A stretch of 64,000 bases of DNA from Craterostigma plantagineum. Its lineage: Eukaryota > Streptophyta > Magnoliopsida > Lamiales > Linderniaceae. Positions 31,424 to 42,899 of the stretch are shown here, piece by piece. Each line of letters starts with the position of its first letter. The stretch's first letter is position 1. A program made the translations under genes and the position numbers. The notes under the pieces are model-generated. The model saw nothing but the letters and a program-made list of their open reading frames with translations, ran no database searches and was not told the DNA's origin. The stretch is from assembly GCA_027422505.1 (NCBI GenBank), contig JAPQWV010000017.1, forward strand, positions 13,021,501 through 13,085,500, written 5' to 3'.

Positions 31424-33221
31424 AAATAATGCGCAAGAATTGACTAGATATGCAAGCATATGAAATCAATTCAAGTCACGAGCATATAACACACAAATTT
31501 ATTTAGTAAGCTCATATACATGGTCCCCAAAATATGTACTTAAGATATTGCGTGAGGGTAAGAGCAATGACAAATTTATCGCATGTAAACAATTCAGTAC
31601 CAATGCAATCTAAAATTACATTTAGAATGTGCGATAACAACAAAAAAAATTCGCATTTATTCAATTCAACGCATATGAAACATAATATTTCATGTCAGAA
31701 TGTGCGAAAGTTTGTTTTTTTTATGTACATTACTAATATTATAGTATGGGGTCATATTATTTTGCTTCGATCAATCATCACACCTAAAATTTTACGAGAC
31801 ATTTGAAAGATGAAAATGCCATCAAGTCATGTCGTCAAATAGTCCTAAGTTCATAGACTGGTCCATTTCGACAACTCTCACTAGGTTCGCTCTTGCACTC
31901 AAATTTTCTGTGTTGGGATTTTTTATTATATTTATTTCACTCAAGTCAACACAGACAATTATAAGTCAATTTACCTGTGATCAAGGCATTTTTAATCATT
32001 TCACCTAAGCGAGAGACCGTCGATTGGAATCAAAGGGTTTAAGGGTTATAGTTTGGCTAGGACTTAGAAGGGAAGGAATTTGGAGGAAAGTGAGCTTATC
32101 TCTTCGTCGTCTTCCATTTCTACGTCCGTCTCCCTTTTTTTTGCGTATTTCTTCTTTTCACTCTTTTCTTCTTTCTTTTAAGAGATATCATTTTTTATGC
32201 TATGCTCAAGCTGAAGCTCCGCTTCTCCACGAGGCTATAGGAGATTATCGTATGCGAAGTTCTTCTTGTTGGTTCTCGGGCCGATACCGTGCTCCTCTTC
32301 TCTTAATCCCTAGAGAGGTTTCAGAGATTATCTTTTTGGAAAAGTTCACGGTTATGAAATTCGTACCCAAGGCTGCGCCCCTCTTCTCGTTTCCCGATAT
32401 AAGACCGGATTATCGTTGAAGAAGTTCACTTAGTGGTGCTCCTCTTTCCAGTCGTTCTGACGAGCGTACGAGATTATCGATGGAGAAGTTTACAGCAGGA
32501 TCCATGCCACCTTCTAAGAGATAGTCCGAAGGCAGGTTCCTTTGGTCTGATTTTTGCGCGTTGAGCAATGCCTTCTTTTGTCATCATCCTCTTTATATAC
32601 TCACCCTCCTTTTCTTGTTTGAGCAACCATCGGAAGAGTATAGAATACGGTTGCAGGCTGGGAATGGGATTCAAATGAAGAAAAGGACATCGGAGAAGGC
32701 GCAAAGTGGATGACTAAGGGCTAATCTTGAGGAAAAAAATTTTATAAGGCCGAGTGAGGAATAACCTAAGCGCCCTTATCATTTTCCAAACAATCTACGG
32801 CAAGGTGAGTATGAAGCCAAGAATCACTAGTTAAGACAAGTAATTGATGTGTGACTCGCTCTAGACCTAGAAAAAAAAACAAGGCTTGAATCCTCACTTA
32901 TATATAGTGGCTTTGTGTCTAGTGGAGCAACCTAATGACCGTTAGACACAAGAATGCGACTTAGACTGACAAAATTAAGCATTTAAATCGATCGCTAGTC
33001 GGGGCAAAGGTTCTAAGTGACTTTAGATTAAAGCATCCTAAAGGATTTCGTCATTCCCCTAATATTATAGGTATATGTATAAAAAAAATCTATTAATATT
33101 ATTATTTTTTTGTTATTATTATCACGCAGGATATGGCAATTTAGCATAGAAACACATAGAATAGAGCATGCGATAGCACAGATGATCAGGTGATGCACAT
33201 ATCATGGGAGATTCAACATGA
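31424..33221 (-). other. Post-pol noncoding region of E, inverted copy of 18517-20594
   Basis: Aligns on the minus strand with element C, most clearly between 33040 and 31820. Contains the four-unit hairpin-prone block at 32195-32515. No gene; the plus-strand open stretch at 32024-32419 is an antisense shadow of this repeat block. Confidence 0.75.
32195..32515 (-). repeat. Tandem hairpin-prone units, copy in E
   Basis: On the minus strand: AAACTTCTCCATCGATAATC, GTGAACTTCTTCAACGATAA, GTGAACTTTTCC and GAAGAACTTCGCATACGATA start successive units, with GAGAAGAGG(G/A)GC-type right halves. Same order and spacing as 19431-19735. Confidence 0.6.
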
Positions 33222-33507
33222 CTAATTTCCGACAAGAAATTGGAATCGTTTTTCATCCAATGCCTTGGTGAAAATGTCAGCTAGTTGGTACTCCGTGTTC
33301 ACGAAATACATATCTATGGTGCCATTTTCTACATGATCTTTAATAAAGTGATATCTAATGTCTATGTGTTTTGTGCGTGAGTGATGAACGGGATTGCAAG
33401 TAATAGCGATGGCACTTTGACTGTCACTATATATGGGTATATTATTTAAACTGTACACATAGTCGCGAAGCTGAGTCCGCATCCACAGCATCTGGGAGCA
33501 ACAACGG
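33222..33507 (-). pseudogene. RNase H C-terminal fragment of element E pol
   Basis: The minus strand reads [12 protein letters not shown] sequence, then [31 protein letters not shown] and LADIFTKALDEKRF, matching the end of B RNase H (11800-12090). The catalytic D of YSDSQSA is kept, but everything upstream is missing. The frame is broken just before the natural C-terminus. Confidence 0.88.
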
Positions 33508-34346
33508 GAAATAATTCATACCGGCAAATATACATCGCTCTCATGCGATCTTATATTCATCATTGAGTCGACACAATTGCCCATATCGGCAAATATACAT
33601 CGCTCTCATGTGATCTTATACTCATGCACGCTCTCTTTCCTAACCCTTATACTAGTCGTGCGTGCATATGCTCATGTTATGAATATGCGTGTCATGTCAT
33701 CGTATAACGTAAATAATTCACGTAAGATCACATAAATTCATAGAATCACATAAAATCATAGAAGCACATAACACATAATTTCATGCACATAAAAATTATG
33801 TGTTGTAGTTGCGATTTCCACTTACCTGTCGTCCAAGCTAAATAAATTTACTGCTCCGGGAAATTCCTATTATACGACCCTTAAATAAAAATATTAAAGT
33901 ATCAGTATAGCTCGTAAGAATGCCTACGTAAGATAGCTATTTCGAAAGAGACTGGCTAATGACATTGTATTATTCGAATCGCCCGATTGCCTTAAGATTT
34001 AACCCTTATACATGACATGGCGAAATCTCTTTTATACTGGAATGTTTGATCGAAAGTGTATACATATAATGGTCGATTAATAATTTAAACAGAACATCTC
34101 GGCGAAAGTCATTTTTCCTAAACGTTGATTCACCCAACTTTGCACATAAATATCTAATTCGGTCGAAACCTCAACAATTAGTCTTCAACCATTCGCAACT
34201 TAACTTGTACGATTCTTCTACGCAGAAATTATAAATTCTAACTTCCCTTCAATAATAATCACCCAAAAACTCAAGTTCTATAACTTCTTTTACACTAAAA
34301 TTGCTAAATTTACTCTAAAGATTACTTTATACTGAAGTTACAGTCT

Positions 34347-34351
34347 TAACG
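34347..34351. repeat. Target site duplication of the TRIM (TAACG; right copy TAACA at 35356-35360)
   Basis: Four of five bases match. The 5' LTR of F at 40303 carries the uninterrupted site (CTTAACGGAGGTCATATCAC). Confidence 0.8.
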
Positions 34352-34496
34352 TGTAACATCCCGTCCCATACCGGGTGTCACTGTAGCATCGGTCCCTAGC
34401 GGAACCCGTGGGGTTGGGCCCACCACACTCCGACTGATAGTCTGACCCCACTGTATCACCACTTAACCTTCCAGCGTGCTTTCTCCTCACTCACAC

Positions 34497-34616
34497 GCAC
34501 CCTGGGCAAACTTCCCAGGGGGTCACCCATCCGAAGATTACTTCAAGTCAAGCACGCTTAACTTCGAAGTTCTTTCGGATGGACTCCCGAAAAGGTAGGT
34601 CGACCTTGGTGATATG
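34497..34616 (-). other. 5S-rRNA-like domain in the TRIM 3' LTR
   Basis: The minus strand has AAGTTAAGCGTGCTTG (5S A-box region) and GGATGGGTGACCCCCTGGGA (C-box region, one base different from plant 5S) at the correct distance, ending in AGGGTGC. The 5' third is more diverged. It could bind the pol III factor TFIIIA; it is not a ribosomal 5S gene. Confidence 0.85.
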
Positions 34617-34876
34617 CGTAGTACTATCATTTCTCTTATACGATTCTTAGCCTGACACGCTCATACATTGTCAGTTTCAGGATCTCCTCTCATTTGGGTA
34701 TCGGATCGGTTCGTTCATGTACCCCTTCGCCTAGAAGCCTGCCAGGAGCCGCTCCTTGTCCGTGCACCTCTATAGCACCGGCGATCACTCCCCGCCCTCA
34801 TCGGCCCCGGGCGTCACATGCCCACCAGCTTCCGCCCGGTTCGTCCCCGAACCAGCACCGTACTACGAGAGGTTGT

Positions 34877-34888
34877 GCTCTGATACCA
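34877..34888 (-). promoter_or_regulatory. Primer binding site of the TRIM
   Basis: Minus strand TGGTATCAGAGC, two bases inside the 5' LTR edge. Confidence 0.9.
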
Positions 34889-35034
34889 CCTGTAACATCC
34901 CGTCCCATACCGGGTGTTACTGTAGCATCGGTCCCTAGCGGAACCCGTGGGGTTGGGCCCACCACACTCCGACTGATAGTCTGACCCACTGTATCACCAC
35001 TTTACCTTCCAGCGTGCTTTGTCCTCACTCACAC

Positions 35035-35155
35035 GCACCCTGGGCAAACTTCCAAGAGGGTCACCCATCCTAAGATTGCTTTAAGTCAAGCACGTTTAAC
35101 TTCGAAGTTCTTTCGGATGGACTCCCGAAAAGGTAGGTCGACCTTGGTGATATGA
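35035..35155 (-). other. 5S-rRNA-like domain in the TRIM 5' LTR
   Basis: Same domain as 34497-34616 with further changes: AAGTTAAACGTGCTTG and GGATGGGTGACCCTCTTGGA. Confidence 0.82.
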
Positions 35156-37091
35156 GTAGTACTATCGTTTCTCTTATACGATTCTTAGCCTGACACGCCC
35201 ATACATTGTCAGTTTCAGGATCTCCTCTCATTTGGGTGTCGGATCGGTTCGTTCATGTACCCCTTCGCCTAGAAGCCTCCAGGAGCCGCTCCTTGTCCGT
35301 GCACCTCTCTAGCACCGGCGATCATTCCCCGCCATCATCGGCCCCGGGCGTCACATAACACAGGTCATATCACTAAACCTTAGCCGAAATAAATGGGTTA
35401 GCATGAACCTATTCGTTAATCTAGGATTTTCACCATCTGTGGTACGCTCAAATTCCCTATGTTCCATTAATTTCCTGGAATTAACATAGCTTAACCACCC
35501 TAAGTTACAAAATTTAAACAATTAATAAATAATATTTCAGCTTACCCAACTCGAACCTCCACTTGTCTTTGGATTTGTTATTGTGTCTCTCGTTCACTAT
35601 TCATATTGATGCATGCGAGTTCTTAAGAGGGTTTTCTTTATCTTTTAGTTCTTATTTGAACTCTTCCTCCTGTTACCTTAGTTTATTTGATAAGTATTGT
35701 GCTTAGATAATTGTGCTTGAGTTGACAACTAGGTGACTAAGCAACTATTTTTACCTCCTATATTAAGAAACCCCTGCGTGCCATTTAATTATTCACTCTT
35801 CCTAAGCTATGATTGGTCAAGCTTGTATTAAGGTGTCATTTCGTCACTCCACTAATTCATGAAATATTATTTATTACCTTGTCACCTAATACTTCTCGTG
35901 ATTTATTAAAAGCATATAGGTTCTCGACATGTTTTCGAGATGGATGTCGATATTTATAAACAACTACTTCGAGATGTCTGTTGGAATCATAAACAAGATG
36001 TCGAGATATGTTTCGACATTTTAAACAAAATTTCGACATCAACATCAAAGATAGATTTCGAGATTTAACAACACCTAATTTCAACATCTACTTCTTCGAG
36101 TTTTTCTTTAGGTCTTTATTCATTTAGAGATTGTTGATCTCGAAAACACTTAACTCGACATTCTCTCATCTCGACATTTACCTATTTCGAGATTGTTAGT
36201 TTCGCAACTTCCCCAACTCGACATTCTTGTTTTTATATTGTCGAAATCGACTCTCTCTTGAAAACTATAAATCTCGAGACTCTAATATTTCGAGATCCAA
36301 AGATCTCGACATTCCAAGATTTCGTGATCCTATCAATTGCTCAGAAATTCTCACGGAACTTCATTCGACCGAAAGCTCCAAATATTCATCCCATCGAAAC
36401 TTAATTTCCATATTTGTTCTACCCCAATATTTATAAATCCTATAATTTCTTCCATCTTAAAGTTGTTAATTCTATCAAAAAATCAAAGTTATAATTCCTA
36501 TAACATATCTATACCATACTACCCGAATCATAACCCAGTCTAGAAAATGCTTAAACATGATTCCATTCTTTAAATTAGGGTTTTGCTGTCTGTAACACAT
36601 GCTAGTTCTATGAGTTTTATTGACCTATGTCATTTTCGTATTACATGCAACCAACCTAAATAAAATATGAATTTAGAGTAAAGATACTATACTTACTTCC
36701 AAGCTGAGTTTGATTTGTTACGGTTTGGATTCTCTTCTTTATTCTAGGGTTTTCAGGAGCTTCTTGGGAATTGCTTCGTTCTCCTCTACTTCTCCCTTTG
36801 TGTCACTGTTCGGATGCTAAGGGATTATAAGAGCTTTCCTTATCTTATGCTAGTCTTTGCGTGCAGCATAGTACAAATGACCTCAATGCTTTTAGCTTAG
36901 TACTTATCTTGTTTTATATTATTATTATTTTCATTCCCTCGATCCTAAGTAATTAACTTTAACTTGGGCCTAGTAAACTTTAGCCCACTTGTGATTATAG
37001 GCCAACTTCTTTATTTAATTAATCCAACAAAATTTTTAATTTACTGCTAATTAAGTCGTAAATCCCGTAATTAAATTTTACGGGTATTACA

Positions 37092-37107
37092 TCCTCCCCC
37101 CTTAAAA
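37092..37107 (-). promoter_or_regulatory. Polypurine tract of F
   Basis: The minus strand reads TTTTAAGGGGGGAGGA, directly before the LTR start TGTAATACCCG and preceded by AATTTCGGGGGCGAAATTC, a stretch common before the 3' LTR of plant gypsy elements. Confidence 0.85.
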
Positions 37108-37695
37108 GAATTTCGCCCCCGAAATTCCGTCGGCTGGAACATTTCAGGGTAACGATTGGTAGGGAGTTGAGTCGGCTCGGTTAGATGATAGAAATTCACC
37201 CTAGGAAGTTATCAAGGAATCTCAAATAATTTTCGAGGACAGAAAGAAATAGGATCCTGGTGAAGTAGATATGAAGATTGTTCCAATTAGTGGAACCCGT
37301 ATTGCCTCGAAGAGCTAACAAGAATTCCTAAAATTCTAACTTAGGCAGAGATCGAAGATCCTAAGTACCCATCACGCTTCCACTGCACCACTTTGATACT
37401 GAACGAACATGTTCCTTAGAATGATTAGGAAAATTCGGCTGTCGGGTTATATCCCAGATATTATGTAAAATTGGAACTTCTTCCTAGGTTATTCAGGTAC
37501 GCTTCCTATTTCTAAAGTCTATCTGCTACGATTACGATTCAGGCCGATACCCGAACTGGTATCAACCAAGTCGGCTAAAAGAAATCTTGAGTCTTACCAC
37601 ATAAGTGGTGGATACAAAAGAAATGTGGCTCATAAGTCCACTAGAATGTATGTTGAGGTTTAATTGGTTAGAAGGGTACCTTCCATGATCTCGGA
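37108..37695 (-). other. Noncoding stretch between gag and polypurine tract of F
   Basis: Fewer than 600 bases where protease, RT, RNase H and integrase (about 3.5 kb) should be. I see no recognisable pol remnant. Confidence 0.6.
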
Positions 37696-38795
37696 CTAAT
37701 TGTTTTCAGCTTCTTCCGCTGTAAGCATATATACCCGAGCGGGTGCCGTCGGCCGCTTGGCCTGGTTTGCTCCCTGACTTCCAGATGCATTCTCTGGGCA
37801 GGCTACGGAGTAGTGGCCTGTTTTGCCACATATATAGCAAGTAGCATTTTGTGAGAAACGGACGCCCAGATGACGTCGTGCACATTTTGGACATGTAGGT
37901 ACGTTTGGTTGGGGTCTCCCCTGATTCGTGTTAGTTTGCTGAGGTGGTCCGGGTCGATTTTGGAAATTGGGCTTCGCATTCTTAGGAACGAACTGTTTCT
38001 TCGGGTTATTTCCGTCCCATTTGGGTCCCTGTTCGAACTTTCTCTTAACCTCATGGGCTCGTACAATTCGAATTTCAGCTTGTTCAGCCATCGGAGCTCG
38101 TTCCGCCATTTGGGCATAGGTAACCCCTTGGAATCTAGCCATGCCAACGTCGCAATAGAGTTCTGGCTTCAAGCCTTCCATAAATCGCTCGATCTTTAAC
38201 GCATCCGTACTCACCATATGGGTTGCGAATCGAGACAACTGTTCGAACTTTGGGATATACTCCGCCACTGTCATTGCTCCTTGGCGGAGATTGATGAACT
38301 CGTTCATCCTCTGGGCACGGACGTGAGCAGTGAAGTACTTATTTCGGAATAGTTCTTTGAAACGCTCCCAGGTCATTGTCAAGGGATCTTCAAGAGTCAG
38401 GATTGTGTCCCATCAATGACCTGCGCTTCCCCTTACTAGGTAGCTAGCGCACAAGACCTTTTTTGTTTCAGGGGTACGGCTATGCTGGAACATATATTCT
38501 AGGGTTCGGAGCCAATCCTTAGCCGAGGTTGGGTCTACAGCATCTTCAAAGGTTGGGGGGGGTTTAACTTTGCGAAATCTTTCCCCGACCATTTCGATTC
38601 TGTCGGCCTGAGGGGGTCCGTTACTTGATTGCCCGCCATCGTTTTGTTGCTGGATCAGTTGCTGAATTTGGGCAGGTTGTTGGGGCGGTCTAGTTCCGCG
38701 AGTTGGAGAATTGTCGTATCCCGACTATCAGTAGGGGCTGCGGGTTCCTTACCATTATCTACACCCCCACTATTCTCATTTCTTGTTCTACCCAT
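37696..38795 (-). pseudogene. gag: gag of gypsy element F
   Basis: Probable ATG at 38795 (MGRTRNENSGG). A shift follows near 38680, then QQLIQQQN and MVGERFRK. A base change in the C-run near 38560 and a TGA in GHWWD (W to stop near 38415) break the capsid part (Retrotrans_gag: FKELF, FINLRQG, KFEQLSRFA, GLKPEL). The frame 38382-37696 is then open to the end, with zinc knuckle CYICGKTGHYSVAC at 37839-37798. It ends YMLTAEEAENN, where gag normally joins protease, but no protease follows. Confidence 0.88.
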
Positions 38796-38934
38796 CGTTC
38801 TTTTATTCTAACGTTCCTAAGATCAATCAATCATGTATTACAAGAAATTCATAGAAACGTTAAACTTACAAGCAAGGCCGCTTCCGTGCTTTTGAGTGTG
38901 TGTACATGGACAGTCTGCAAAACCTATATCCTAA

Positions 38935-38946
38935 GCTCTGATACCA
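38935..38946 (-). promoter_or_regulatory. Primer binding site of F
   Basis: Minus strand TGGTATCAGAGC two bases after the 5' LTR end GGGCGCCACA. Confidence 0.9.
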
Positions 38947-38948
38947 CC

Positions 38949-41211
38949 TGTGGCGCCCGGCCTTCCACCACTACTTTCTTAACTAGTCTACGCGACTAAT
39001 GTTCCTAATAATGAAATAGATCGTATGAAATTTCGTAAAAAATTTTTCCTTTTGTGAAAAGGAATTGTAAGTTGTATAAAAAATCATAGTGGGTCCTATT
39101 TACATAGGAAAGCGCGCATGCGGGTCAAAATAAATCTATCTATTGGGCCTCCACGAGGTCGCATCCATGCACACACTTCCATCTCAAAAGCCCTCGGAAG
39201 CTTCAAAAGTTGGCCTCGCCGTGAAAATGATCACGTACCGTGATCGCGGGGTCCTACAACACATAAAAACGTGGAATGAGCATATAAAGCTCAGTAAGTG
39301 AAAATCATGCATGCAATGCACGTGACCTAAGTAGCGAAGGCATTCGCGCCAATGCTATCTACTTCTCACATCTTTCTCATTCTTTCCTTCATATTTGGGC
39401 CCCTCGACTTTCAATCTTACTATGCATCATATAGAGCTCAAACCCCTAAGGGTATAAATAAGTGGCAGTACACACACTGGGAGGCTAAACCCGAGTACGC
39501 AATCTGTGCTTAATCCTATGGTGCCTTTTCATTCCAATGTGGTCCATACTGAGAGGCTAATAGTGCCTTTCAATCCCAATGCGATCCCATTGAAAGGCAA
39601 AACCGGGCACACAAATTTCGTTTAACCCTAAGGCGCCTTTCCATCCCAATGCGGTCTGACACGCAGGCGCTTCTCACTGGTAGCCTACTACGAGGTCGCC
39701 AACACTCGAGGTTCCCTCGGTGTCGCTTATACCCTCGAGTCGCATCCTCCAGGTTCCATCTCCCTCTACGGGGTATCCATCTGCCTTTCGTGAATCAGGC
39801 AATTAATATTTGGCCTCGTGAATCGCCATGGTGTATTTCCCCTACCTCTCGTGAATCAAGTAATTCGGCCTCGTGAATCGCCGTGGTAGCATAGAAGAGC
39901 CGTGACTCATCATTGAATCGCCCGATTGCCTTAAGATTTAACCCTTATACATGACATGGCGAAATCCCTTTTATACAGGAATGTTTGATCGAAATTGTAT
40001 ACATATAATGGTCGGCATCGGTCAATTAATAATTTAAATAGAACACCTCGGCGAAAGTCATTTTTCCTAAACGTTGATTCGCCCAACTTTGCACATAAAT
40101 ATCTAATTCGGTCGAAACCTCAACAATTAGTCTTCAACCATTCGCAACTTAACTTGTGCGATTCTTCTACCCAGAAATTATAAATTCTAACTTCCCTTCA
40201 ATGATAATCACCCAGAAACTCGTAAGTTCTATAACTTCTTTTACACTAAAATTGCTAAATTTACTCTAAAGATTACTTTATTCTGACGTTACAGTCTTAA
40301 CGGAGGTCATATCACTCAAAATAAACCTTAGTCGAAATAAATGGGTTAGCATGAACCTCTTAGTTAGGATTTTCACCATTTATCGTACGCTCAAATTCCC
40401 TATGTTTCATTAATTTCCTGGAATTAACATAGCTTAACCACCCTATGTTACAAAATTTAAACAATTAATAAATAATATTTCAGCTTACCCAACTCGAACC
40501 TCCACTTGTCTTTGGATTTTGTTATTGTGTCTCTCGTTCACTATTCATATTGATGCATGCGAGTTCTTATGAGGGTTTTCTTTATCTTTTAGTTTCTTAT
40601 TTGAACTTTTCCTCCTTGTTACCTTAGTTTATTTGATAAGTATTGTGCTTAGATAATTGTGCTTGAGTTGACAACTAGGTGACTAAGCAACTATTTTTAC
40701 CTCCTATATTAAGAAACCCTTGCGTGCCATTTAATTTTTCACTCTTCCTAAGCTATGATTGGTCAAGCTTGTACTAAGGTGTCATTTCCTAACTCCACTA
40801 ATTCATGAAATATTATTTTATTACCTAGTCACCTAATACTTCTCGTGATTTATTAAAAGCATATAGGTTCTCGACATGGTTTTCGAGATGGATGTCGATA
40901 TTTATAAACCACTACTTCGAGATGTCTGTTAGAATCATAAACAAGATGTCGAGATATGTTTCGACATTTTAAACAAAATTTCGACATCAACATCAAAGAT
41001 AGATTTCGAGATTTAACTTGGTACTTATCTTATTTTATATTATTATTATTTTCATTCCGTCGATCCTAAGTAATTAACTTTAACTTGGGCCTAATAAACT
41101 TTAGCCCACTTGTGATAATAGGCCAACTTCTCTATTTAATTAATCCAACGAAATTTTTAATTTACTACTAATTAAGTCGTAAATCCCGTAATTAATTTTA
41201 CGAGTATTACA
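38949..41211 (-). repeat. 5' LTR of F (2,263 bp)
   Basis: On the minus strand it starts TGTAATACTCGTAAAATT at 41211 and ends GGGCGCCACA at 38949. Relative to the 3' LTR it lacks about 820 bp at 41017 and about 410 bp near 39911, and it lacks the TRIM (empty site at 40303). Contains short tandem repeats (39515-39895). No gene. Confidence 0.85.
39515..39895. repeat. Imperfect tandem repeats in the 5' LTR of F
   Basis: Three copies of a unit with GTGCCTTT(T)CA(A/T)(T)CCCAATG between 39518 and 39660, and two copies of CTCGTGAATCA...CTCGTGAATCGCC(A/G)TGGT between 39786 and 39890. Confidence 0.7.
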
Positions 41212-41281
41212 ATCCCGGCTACCAAAACCATCGCGGTGGAAGGAGACTAAGCTCAATGTACTCAACCGACCCTTGCCCTGG

Positions 41282-42835
41282 TCAGTTCCATCCCTGAGCA
41301 TCAATAACCACACTCAATCGTGAGTCCGAAGGCAGCCCATTCGCAACTGGACCCCGTGGATATCTCTCCAATAGTGGTGTAGTGAGGAGCCAATGATCCC
41401 TCCACAGCCATAGCCTGGTCCCATCCCCAACTCTAAATGTGATCAAGGAACTTATCAGTGGCCTCAACTGCAGCAGCTTCCGCCAGTTCGCATCGTTCGA
41501 TGAAATTCAGACGTCCCAAATCGAACGAGAGCGTAGTCGCATTCCATATAGCCATGCGACCCAAATTGAGTCAGGCGTCCTGTGGAGCACACTCCACAAC
41601 TGCTTCAGCAAGAGCACTTTGTTGTCGACCTCAATATATCGAAGACCCATTCCACCCTCAGACACAGGCAAACACAGCACATCCCAAGCAACCTCTGCAG
41701 ACGATCCCCCCACTAGAATGTTCGGAGGTGGGTCTTCAATGCCCTAACAACCCTTAGGCAGTAGAACCACCGACCAATACGCATGTAGAGCCTGAAGAAC
41801 CGACTTAACCAACTGAAGCCGTCATGCATACAACAACGACCGATTAAGCCATGACCCGAGGCGTTGATCCACCCGCTGCAATAATGGTGCATAGTCCCCA
41901 ATCAAGAGATACGAAGTTATAAGTAGTACGGCCAAGTAGCGCACGAGCAGGTGCCCGCCCGATAGCACATAAGCGATTGGATTTGCGACGTCAGGCCTTC
42001 AGCATGGCGACGCGTACATCTCACTCTTATCAGGATTAGGGCATAAACCTGACAGTCACAAACCTCCCCAGAGCTTCCTTCAGCGCCCCAACCGAAAAGA
42101 CATCAGCCTGGCTGAAGAGCAGTAAGTCGTCCGTGAATGCTAACGACGCCAATCCCATCGACTCACACCGCCAGTGATATCTAAAGAGTGGCTCTTTAGA
42201 TATGCCCAAGGAAATCAGCCCATGAAGAACCTCCATAACCATCATAAAGAGATACGATGGAATGGGGTCTCCCCCCGCAAAGAACCCTACCACCTGTACA
42301 TTTAGGTTCAGCTTAAAAGTTGTTGCCATCAGGCACGAGCGAATCCATCCAATGTATACGGGATGAAAACCCATAGCCTGTAAGACAGCAAGCAAGAAAC
42401 TCCACTCCACATTGTCGTAAGCCTTGGCCAGGTCCACCTTAAACATCGCCCTTGGTGGCCTCCCCTTAGACTTATATCCAAGACAAAGCTCTTGTGCCAA
42501 TAGGACATTGTCACTGATACGCCTTCCAGAGATGAACGTCGTCTGTGTCCCATGCACTAAGCCTGGAAGATGAGACTTTAGCCAATTAGGCAAAATCTTA
42601 TAAATCACCTTGTATAGTGCATTGCAGCATGAAATGGCCCGAAATCTGTAGCACGCCGAGGTGATTCTCTCTTAGGAATCAACGTGATGATAGTACTGTT
42701 GAGTCCCTTCAGTAATTTGCCAGTCATAAAAATGCCCTGGACAGCCCTAACGACATCAGCTCCCACAATCCCCCATGCCGCCTTGAAAAAGACGATCCTA
42801 TACCCATCAGGCCCAGGCGCATTTCTCATCCCCAT
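41282..42835 (-). pseudogene. LINE reverse transcriptase and C-terminal region
   Basis: The minus strand shows NAPGPDGYRIVFFKAAW (42830-42780), TLIPK, then after a frame change FISGRRISDNVLLAQE, KVDLAKAYDNVEW and LAFTDDLLLFSQ; the catalytic pair D-D lies at 42131-42126, with FTDD replacing the usual FADD. The frames 41901-41713, 41713-41507 and 41467-41282 carry the downstream region, including FRVGDGTRLWLWRDHWL, typical just before the zf-RVT domain. It would copy LINE RNA at a nicked target. Frameshifts make it inactive. Confidence 0.87.
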
Positions 42836-42899
42836 AGAGAAAAAGCGCCTCAGGTACCTCCCTCGTATCCATTGGACAGGTCATAGAAAGCGCATTCAC

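Larger units (their letters stand above)
25802..33507 (-). mobile_element. Copia (Sirevirus-type) element E, 3' part
   Basis: Minus-strand order: end of RNase H (33507-33222), post-pol noncoding region, polypurine motif, long spacer with CGAGAAA words, decayed ORF3, polypurine tract, LTR. The upstream pol is missing: homology stops abruptly at 33507, where an F LTR fragment begins. Confidence 0.8.
34352..35355 (-). mobile_element. Cassandra-type TRIM with 5S-rRNA-like LTRs (1,004 bp)
   Basis: Two direct repeats of 467 bp (34352-34818) and 465 bp (34891-35355) with TG/CA ends flank only 72 bp. On the minus strand the 72 bp start with GG and the Met-tRNA site TGGTATCAGAGC, so 34891-35355 is the 5' LTR. 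Each LTR contains a 120-bp domain that resembles plant 5S rRNA. No protein is coded, so movement needed enzymes from another element. TRIMs with 5S in the LTR are known as Cassandra; the LTRs here are longer than I know for that group. The plus-strand frames across it are shadows. Confidence 0.88.
33508..37091 (-). repeat. 3' LTR of F (left end truncated), with nested TRIM
   Basis: Shares 33975-34350 and 35361-36078 and the last 200 bases with the 5' LTR. About 820 bases (36079-36895), rich in TCGAGAT and CTCGACATT words, are absent from the 5' LTR at 41017. The left part (33508-33970) has no counterpart in the 5' LTR and lacks the expected GGGCGCCACA end. Several TCGACATT/TCGAGAT words are at 35930-36330. 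No gene. Confidence 0.8.
33508..41211 (-). mobile_element. Ty3/gypsy element F with gag-only interior
   Basis: Minus-strand order: 5' LTR (38949-41211), Met-tRNA primer site, gag (38795-37696), short noncoding stretch, polypurine tract, 3' LTR (37091 down to about 33508, truncated at its left end). The LTRs start TGTAATAC(C/T)CGTAAAATT. The gag is of the chromovirus (Tekay/Del-like) type also seen in G. No protease, RT or integrase is present. It lies in the LINE (right flank at 41212). The left junction to E is not a clean insertion edge. A TRIM is inserted in the 3' LTR. Confidence 0.85.

Noticed and set aside
34497..34616. Functional 5S rRNA gene
   Set aside because: Only A-box and C-box regions are well kept, the 5' third is diverged, and it lies inside a TRIM LTR.
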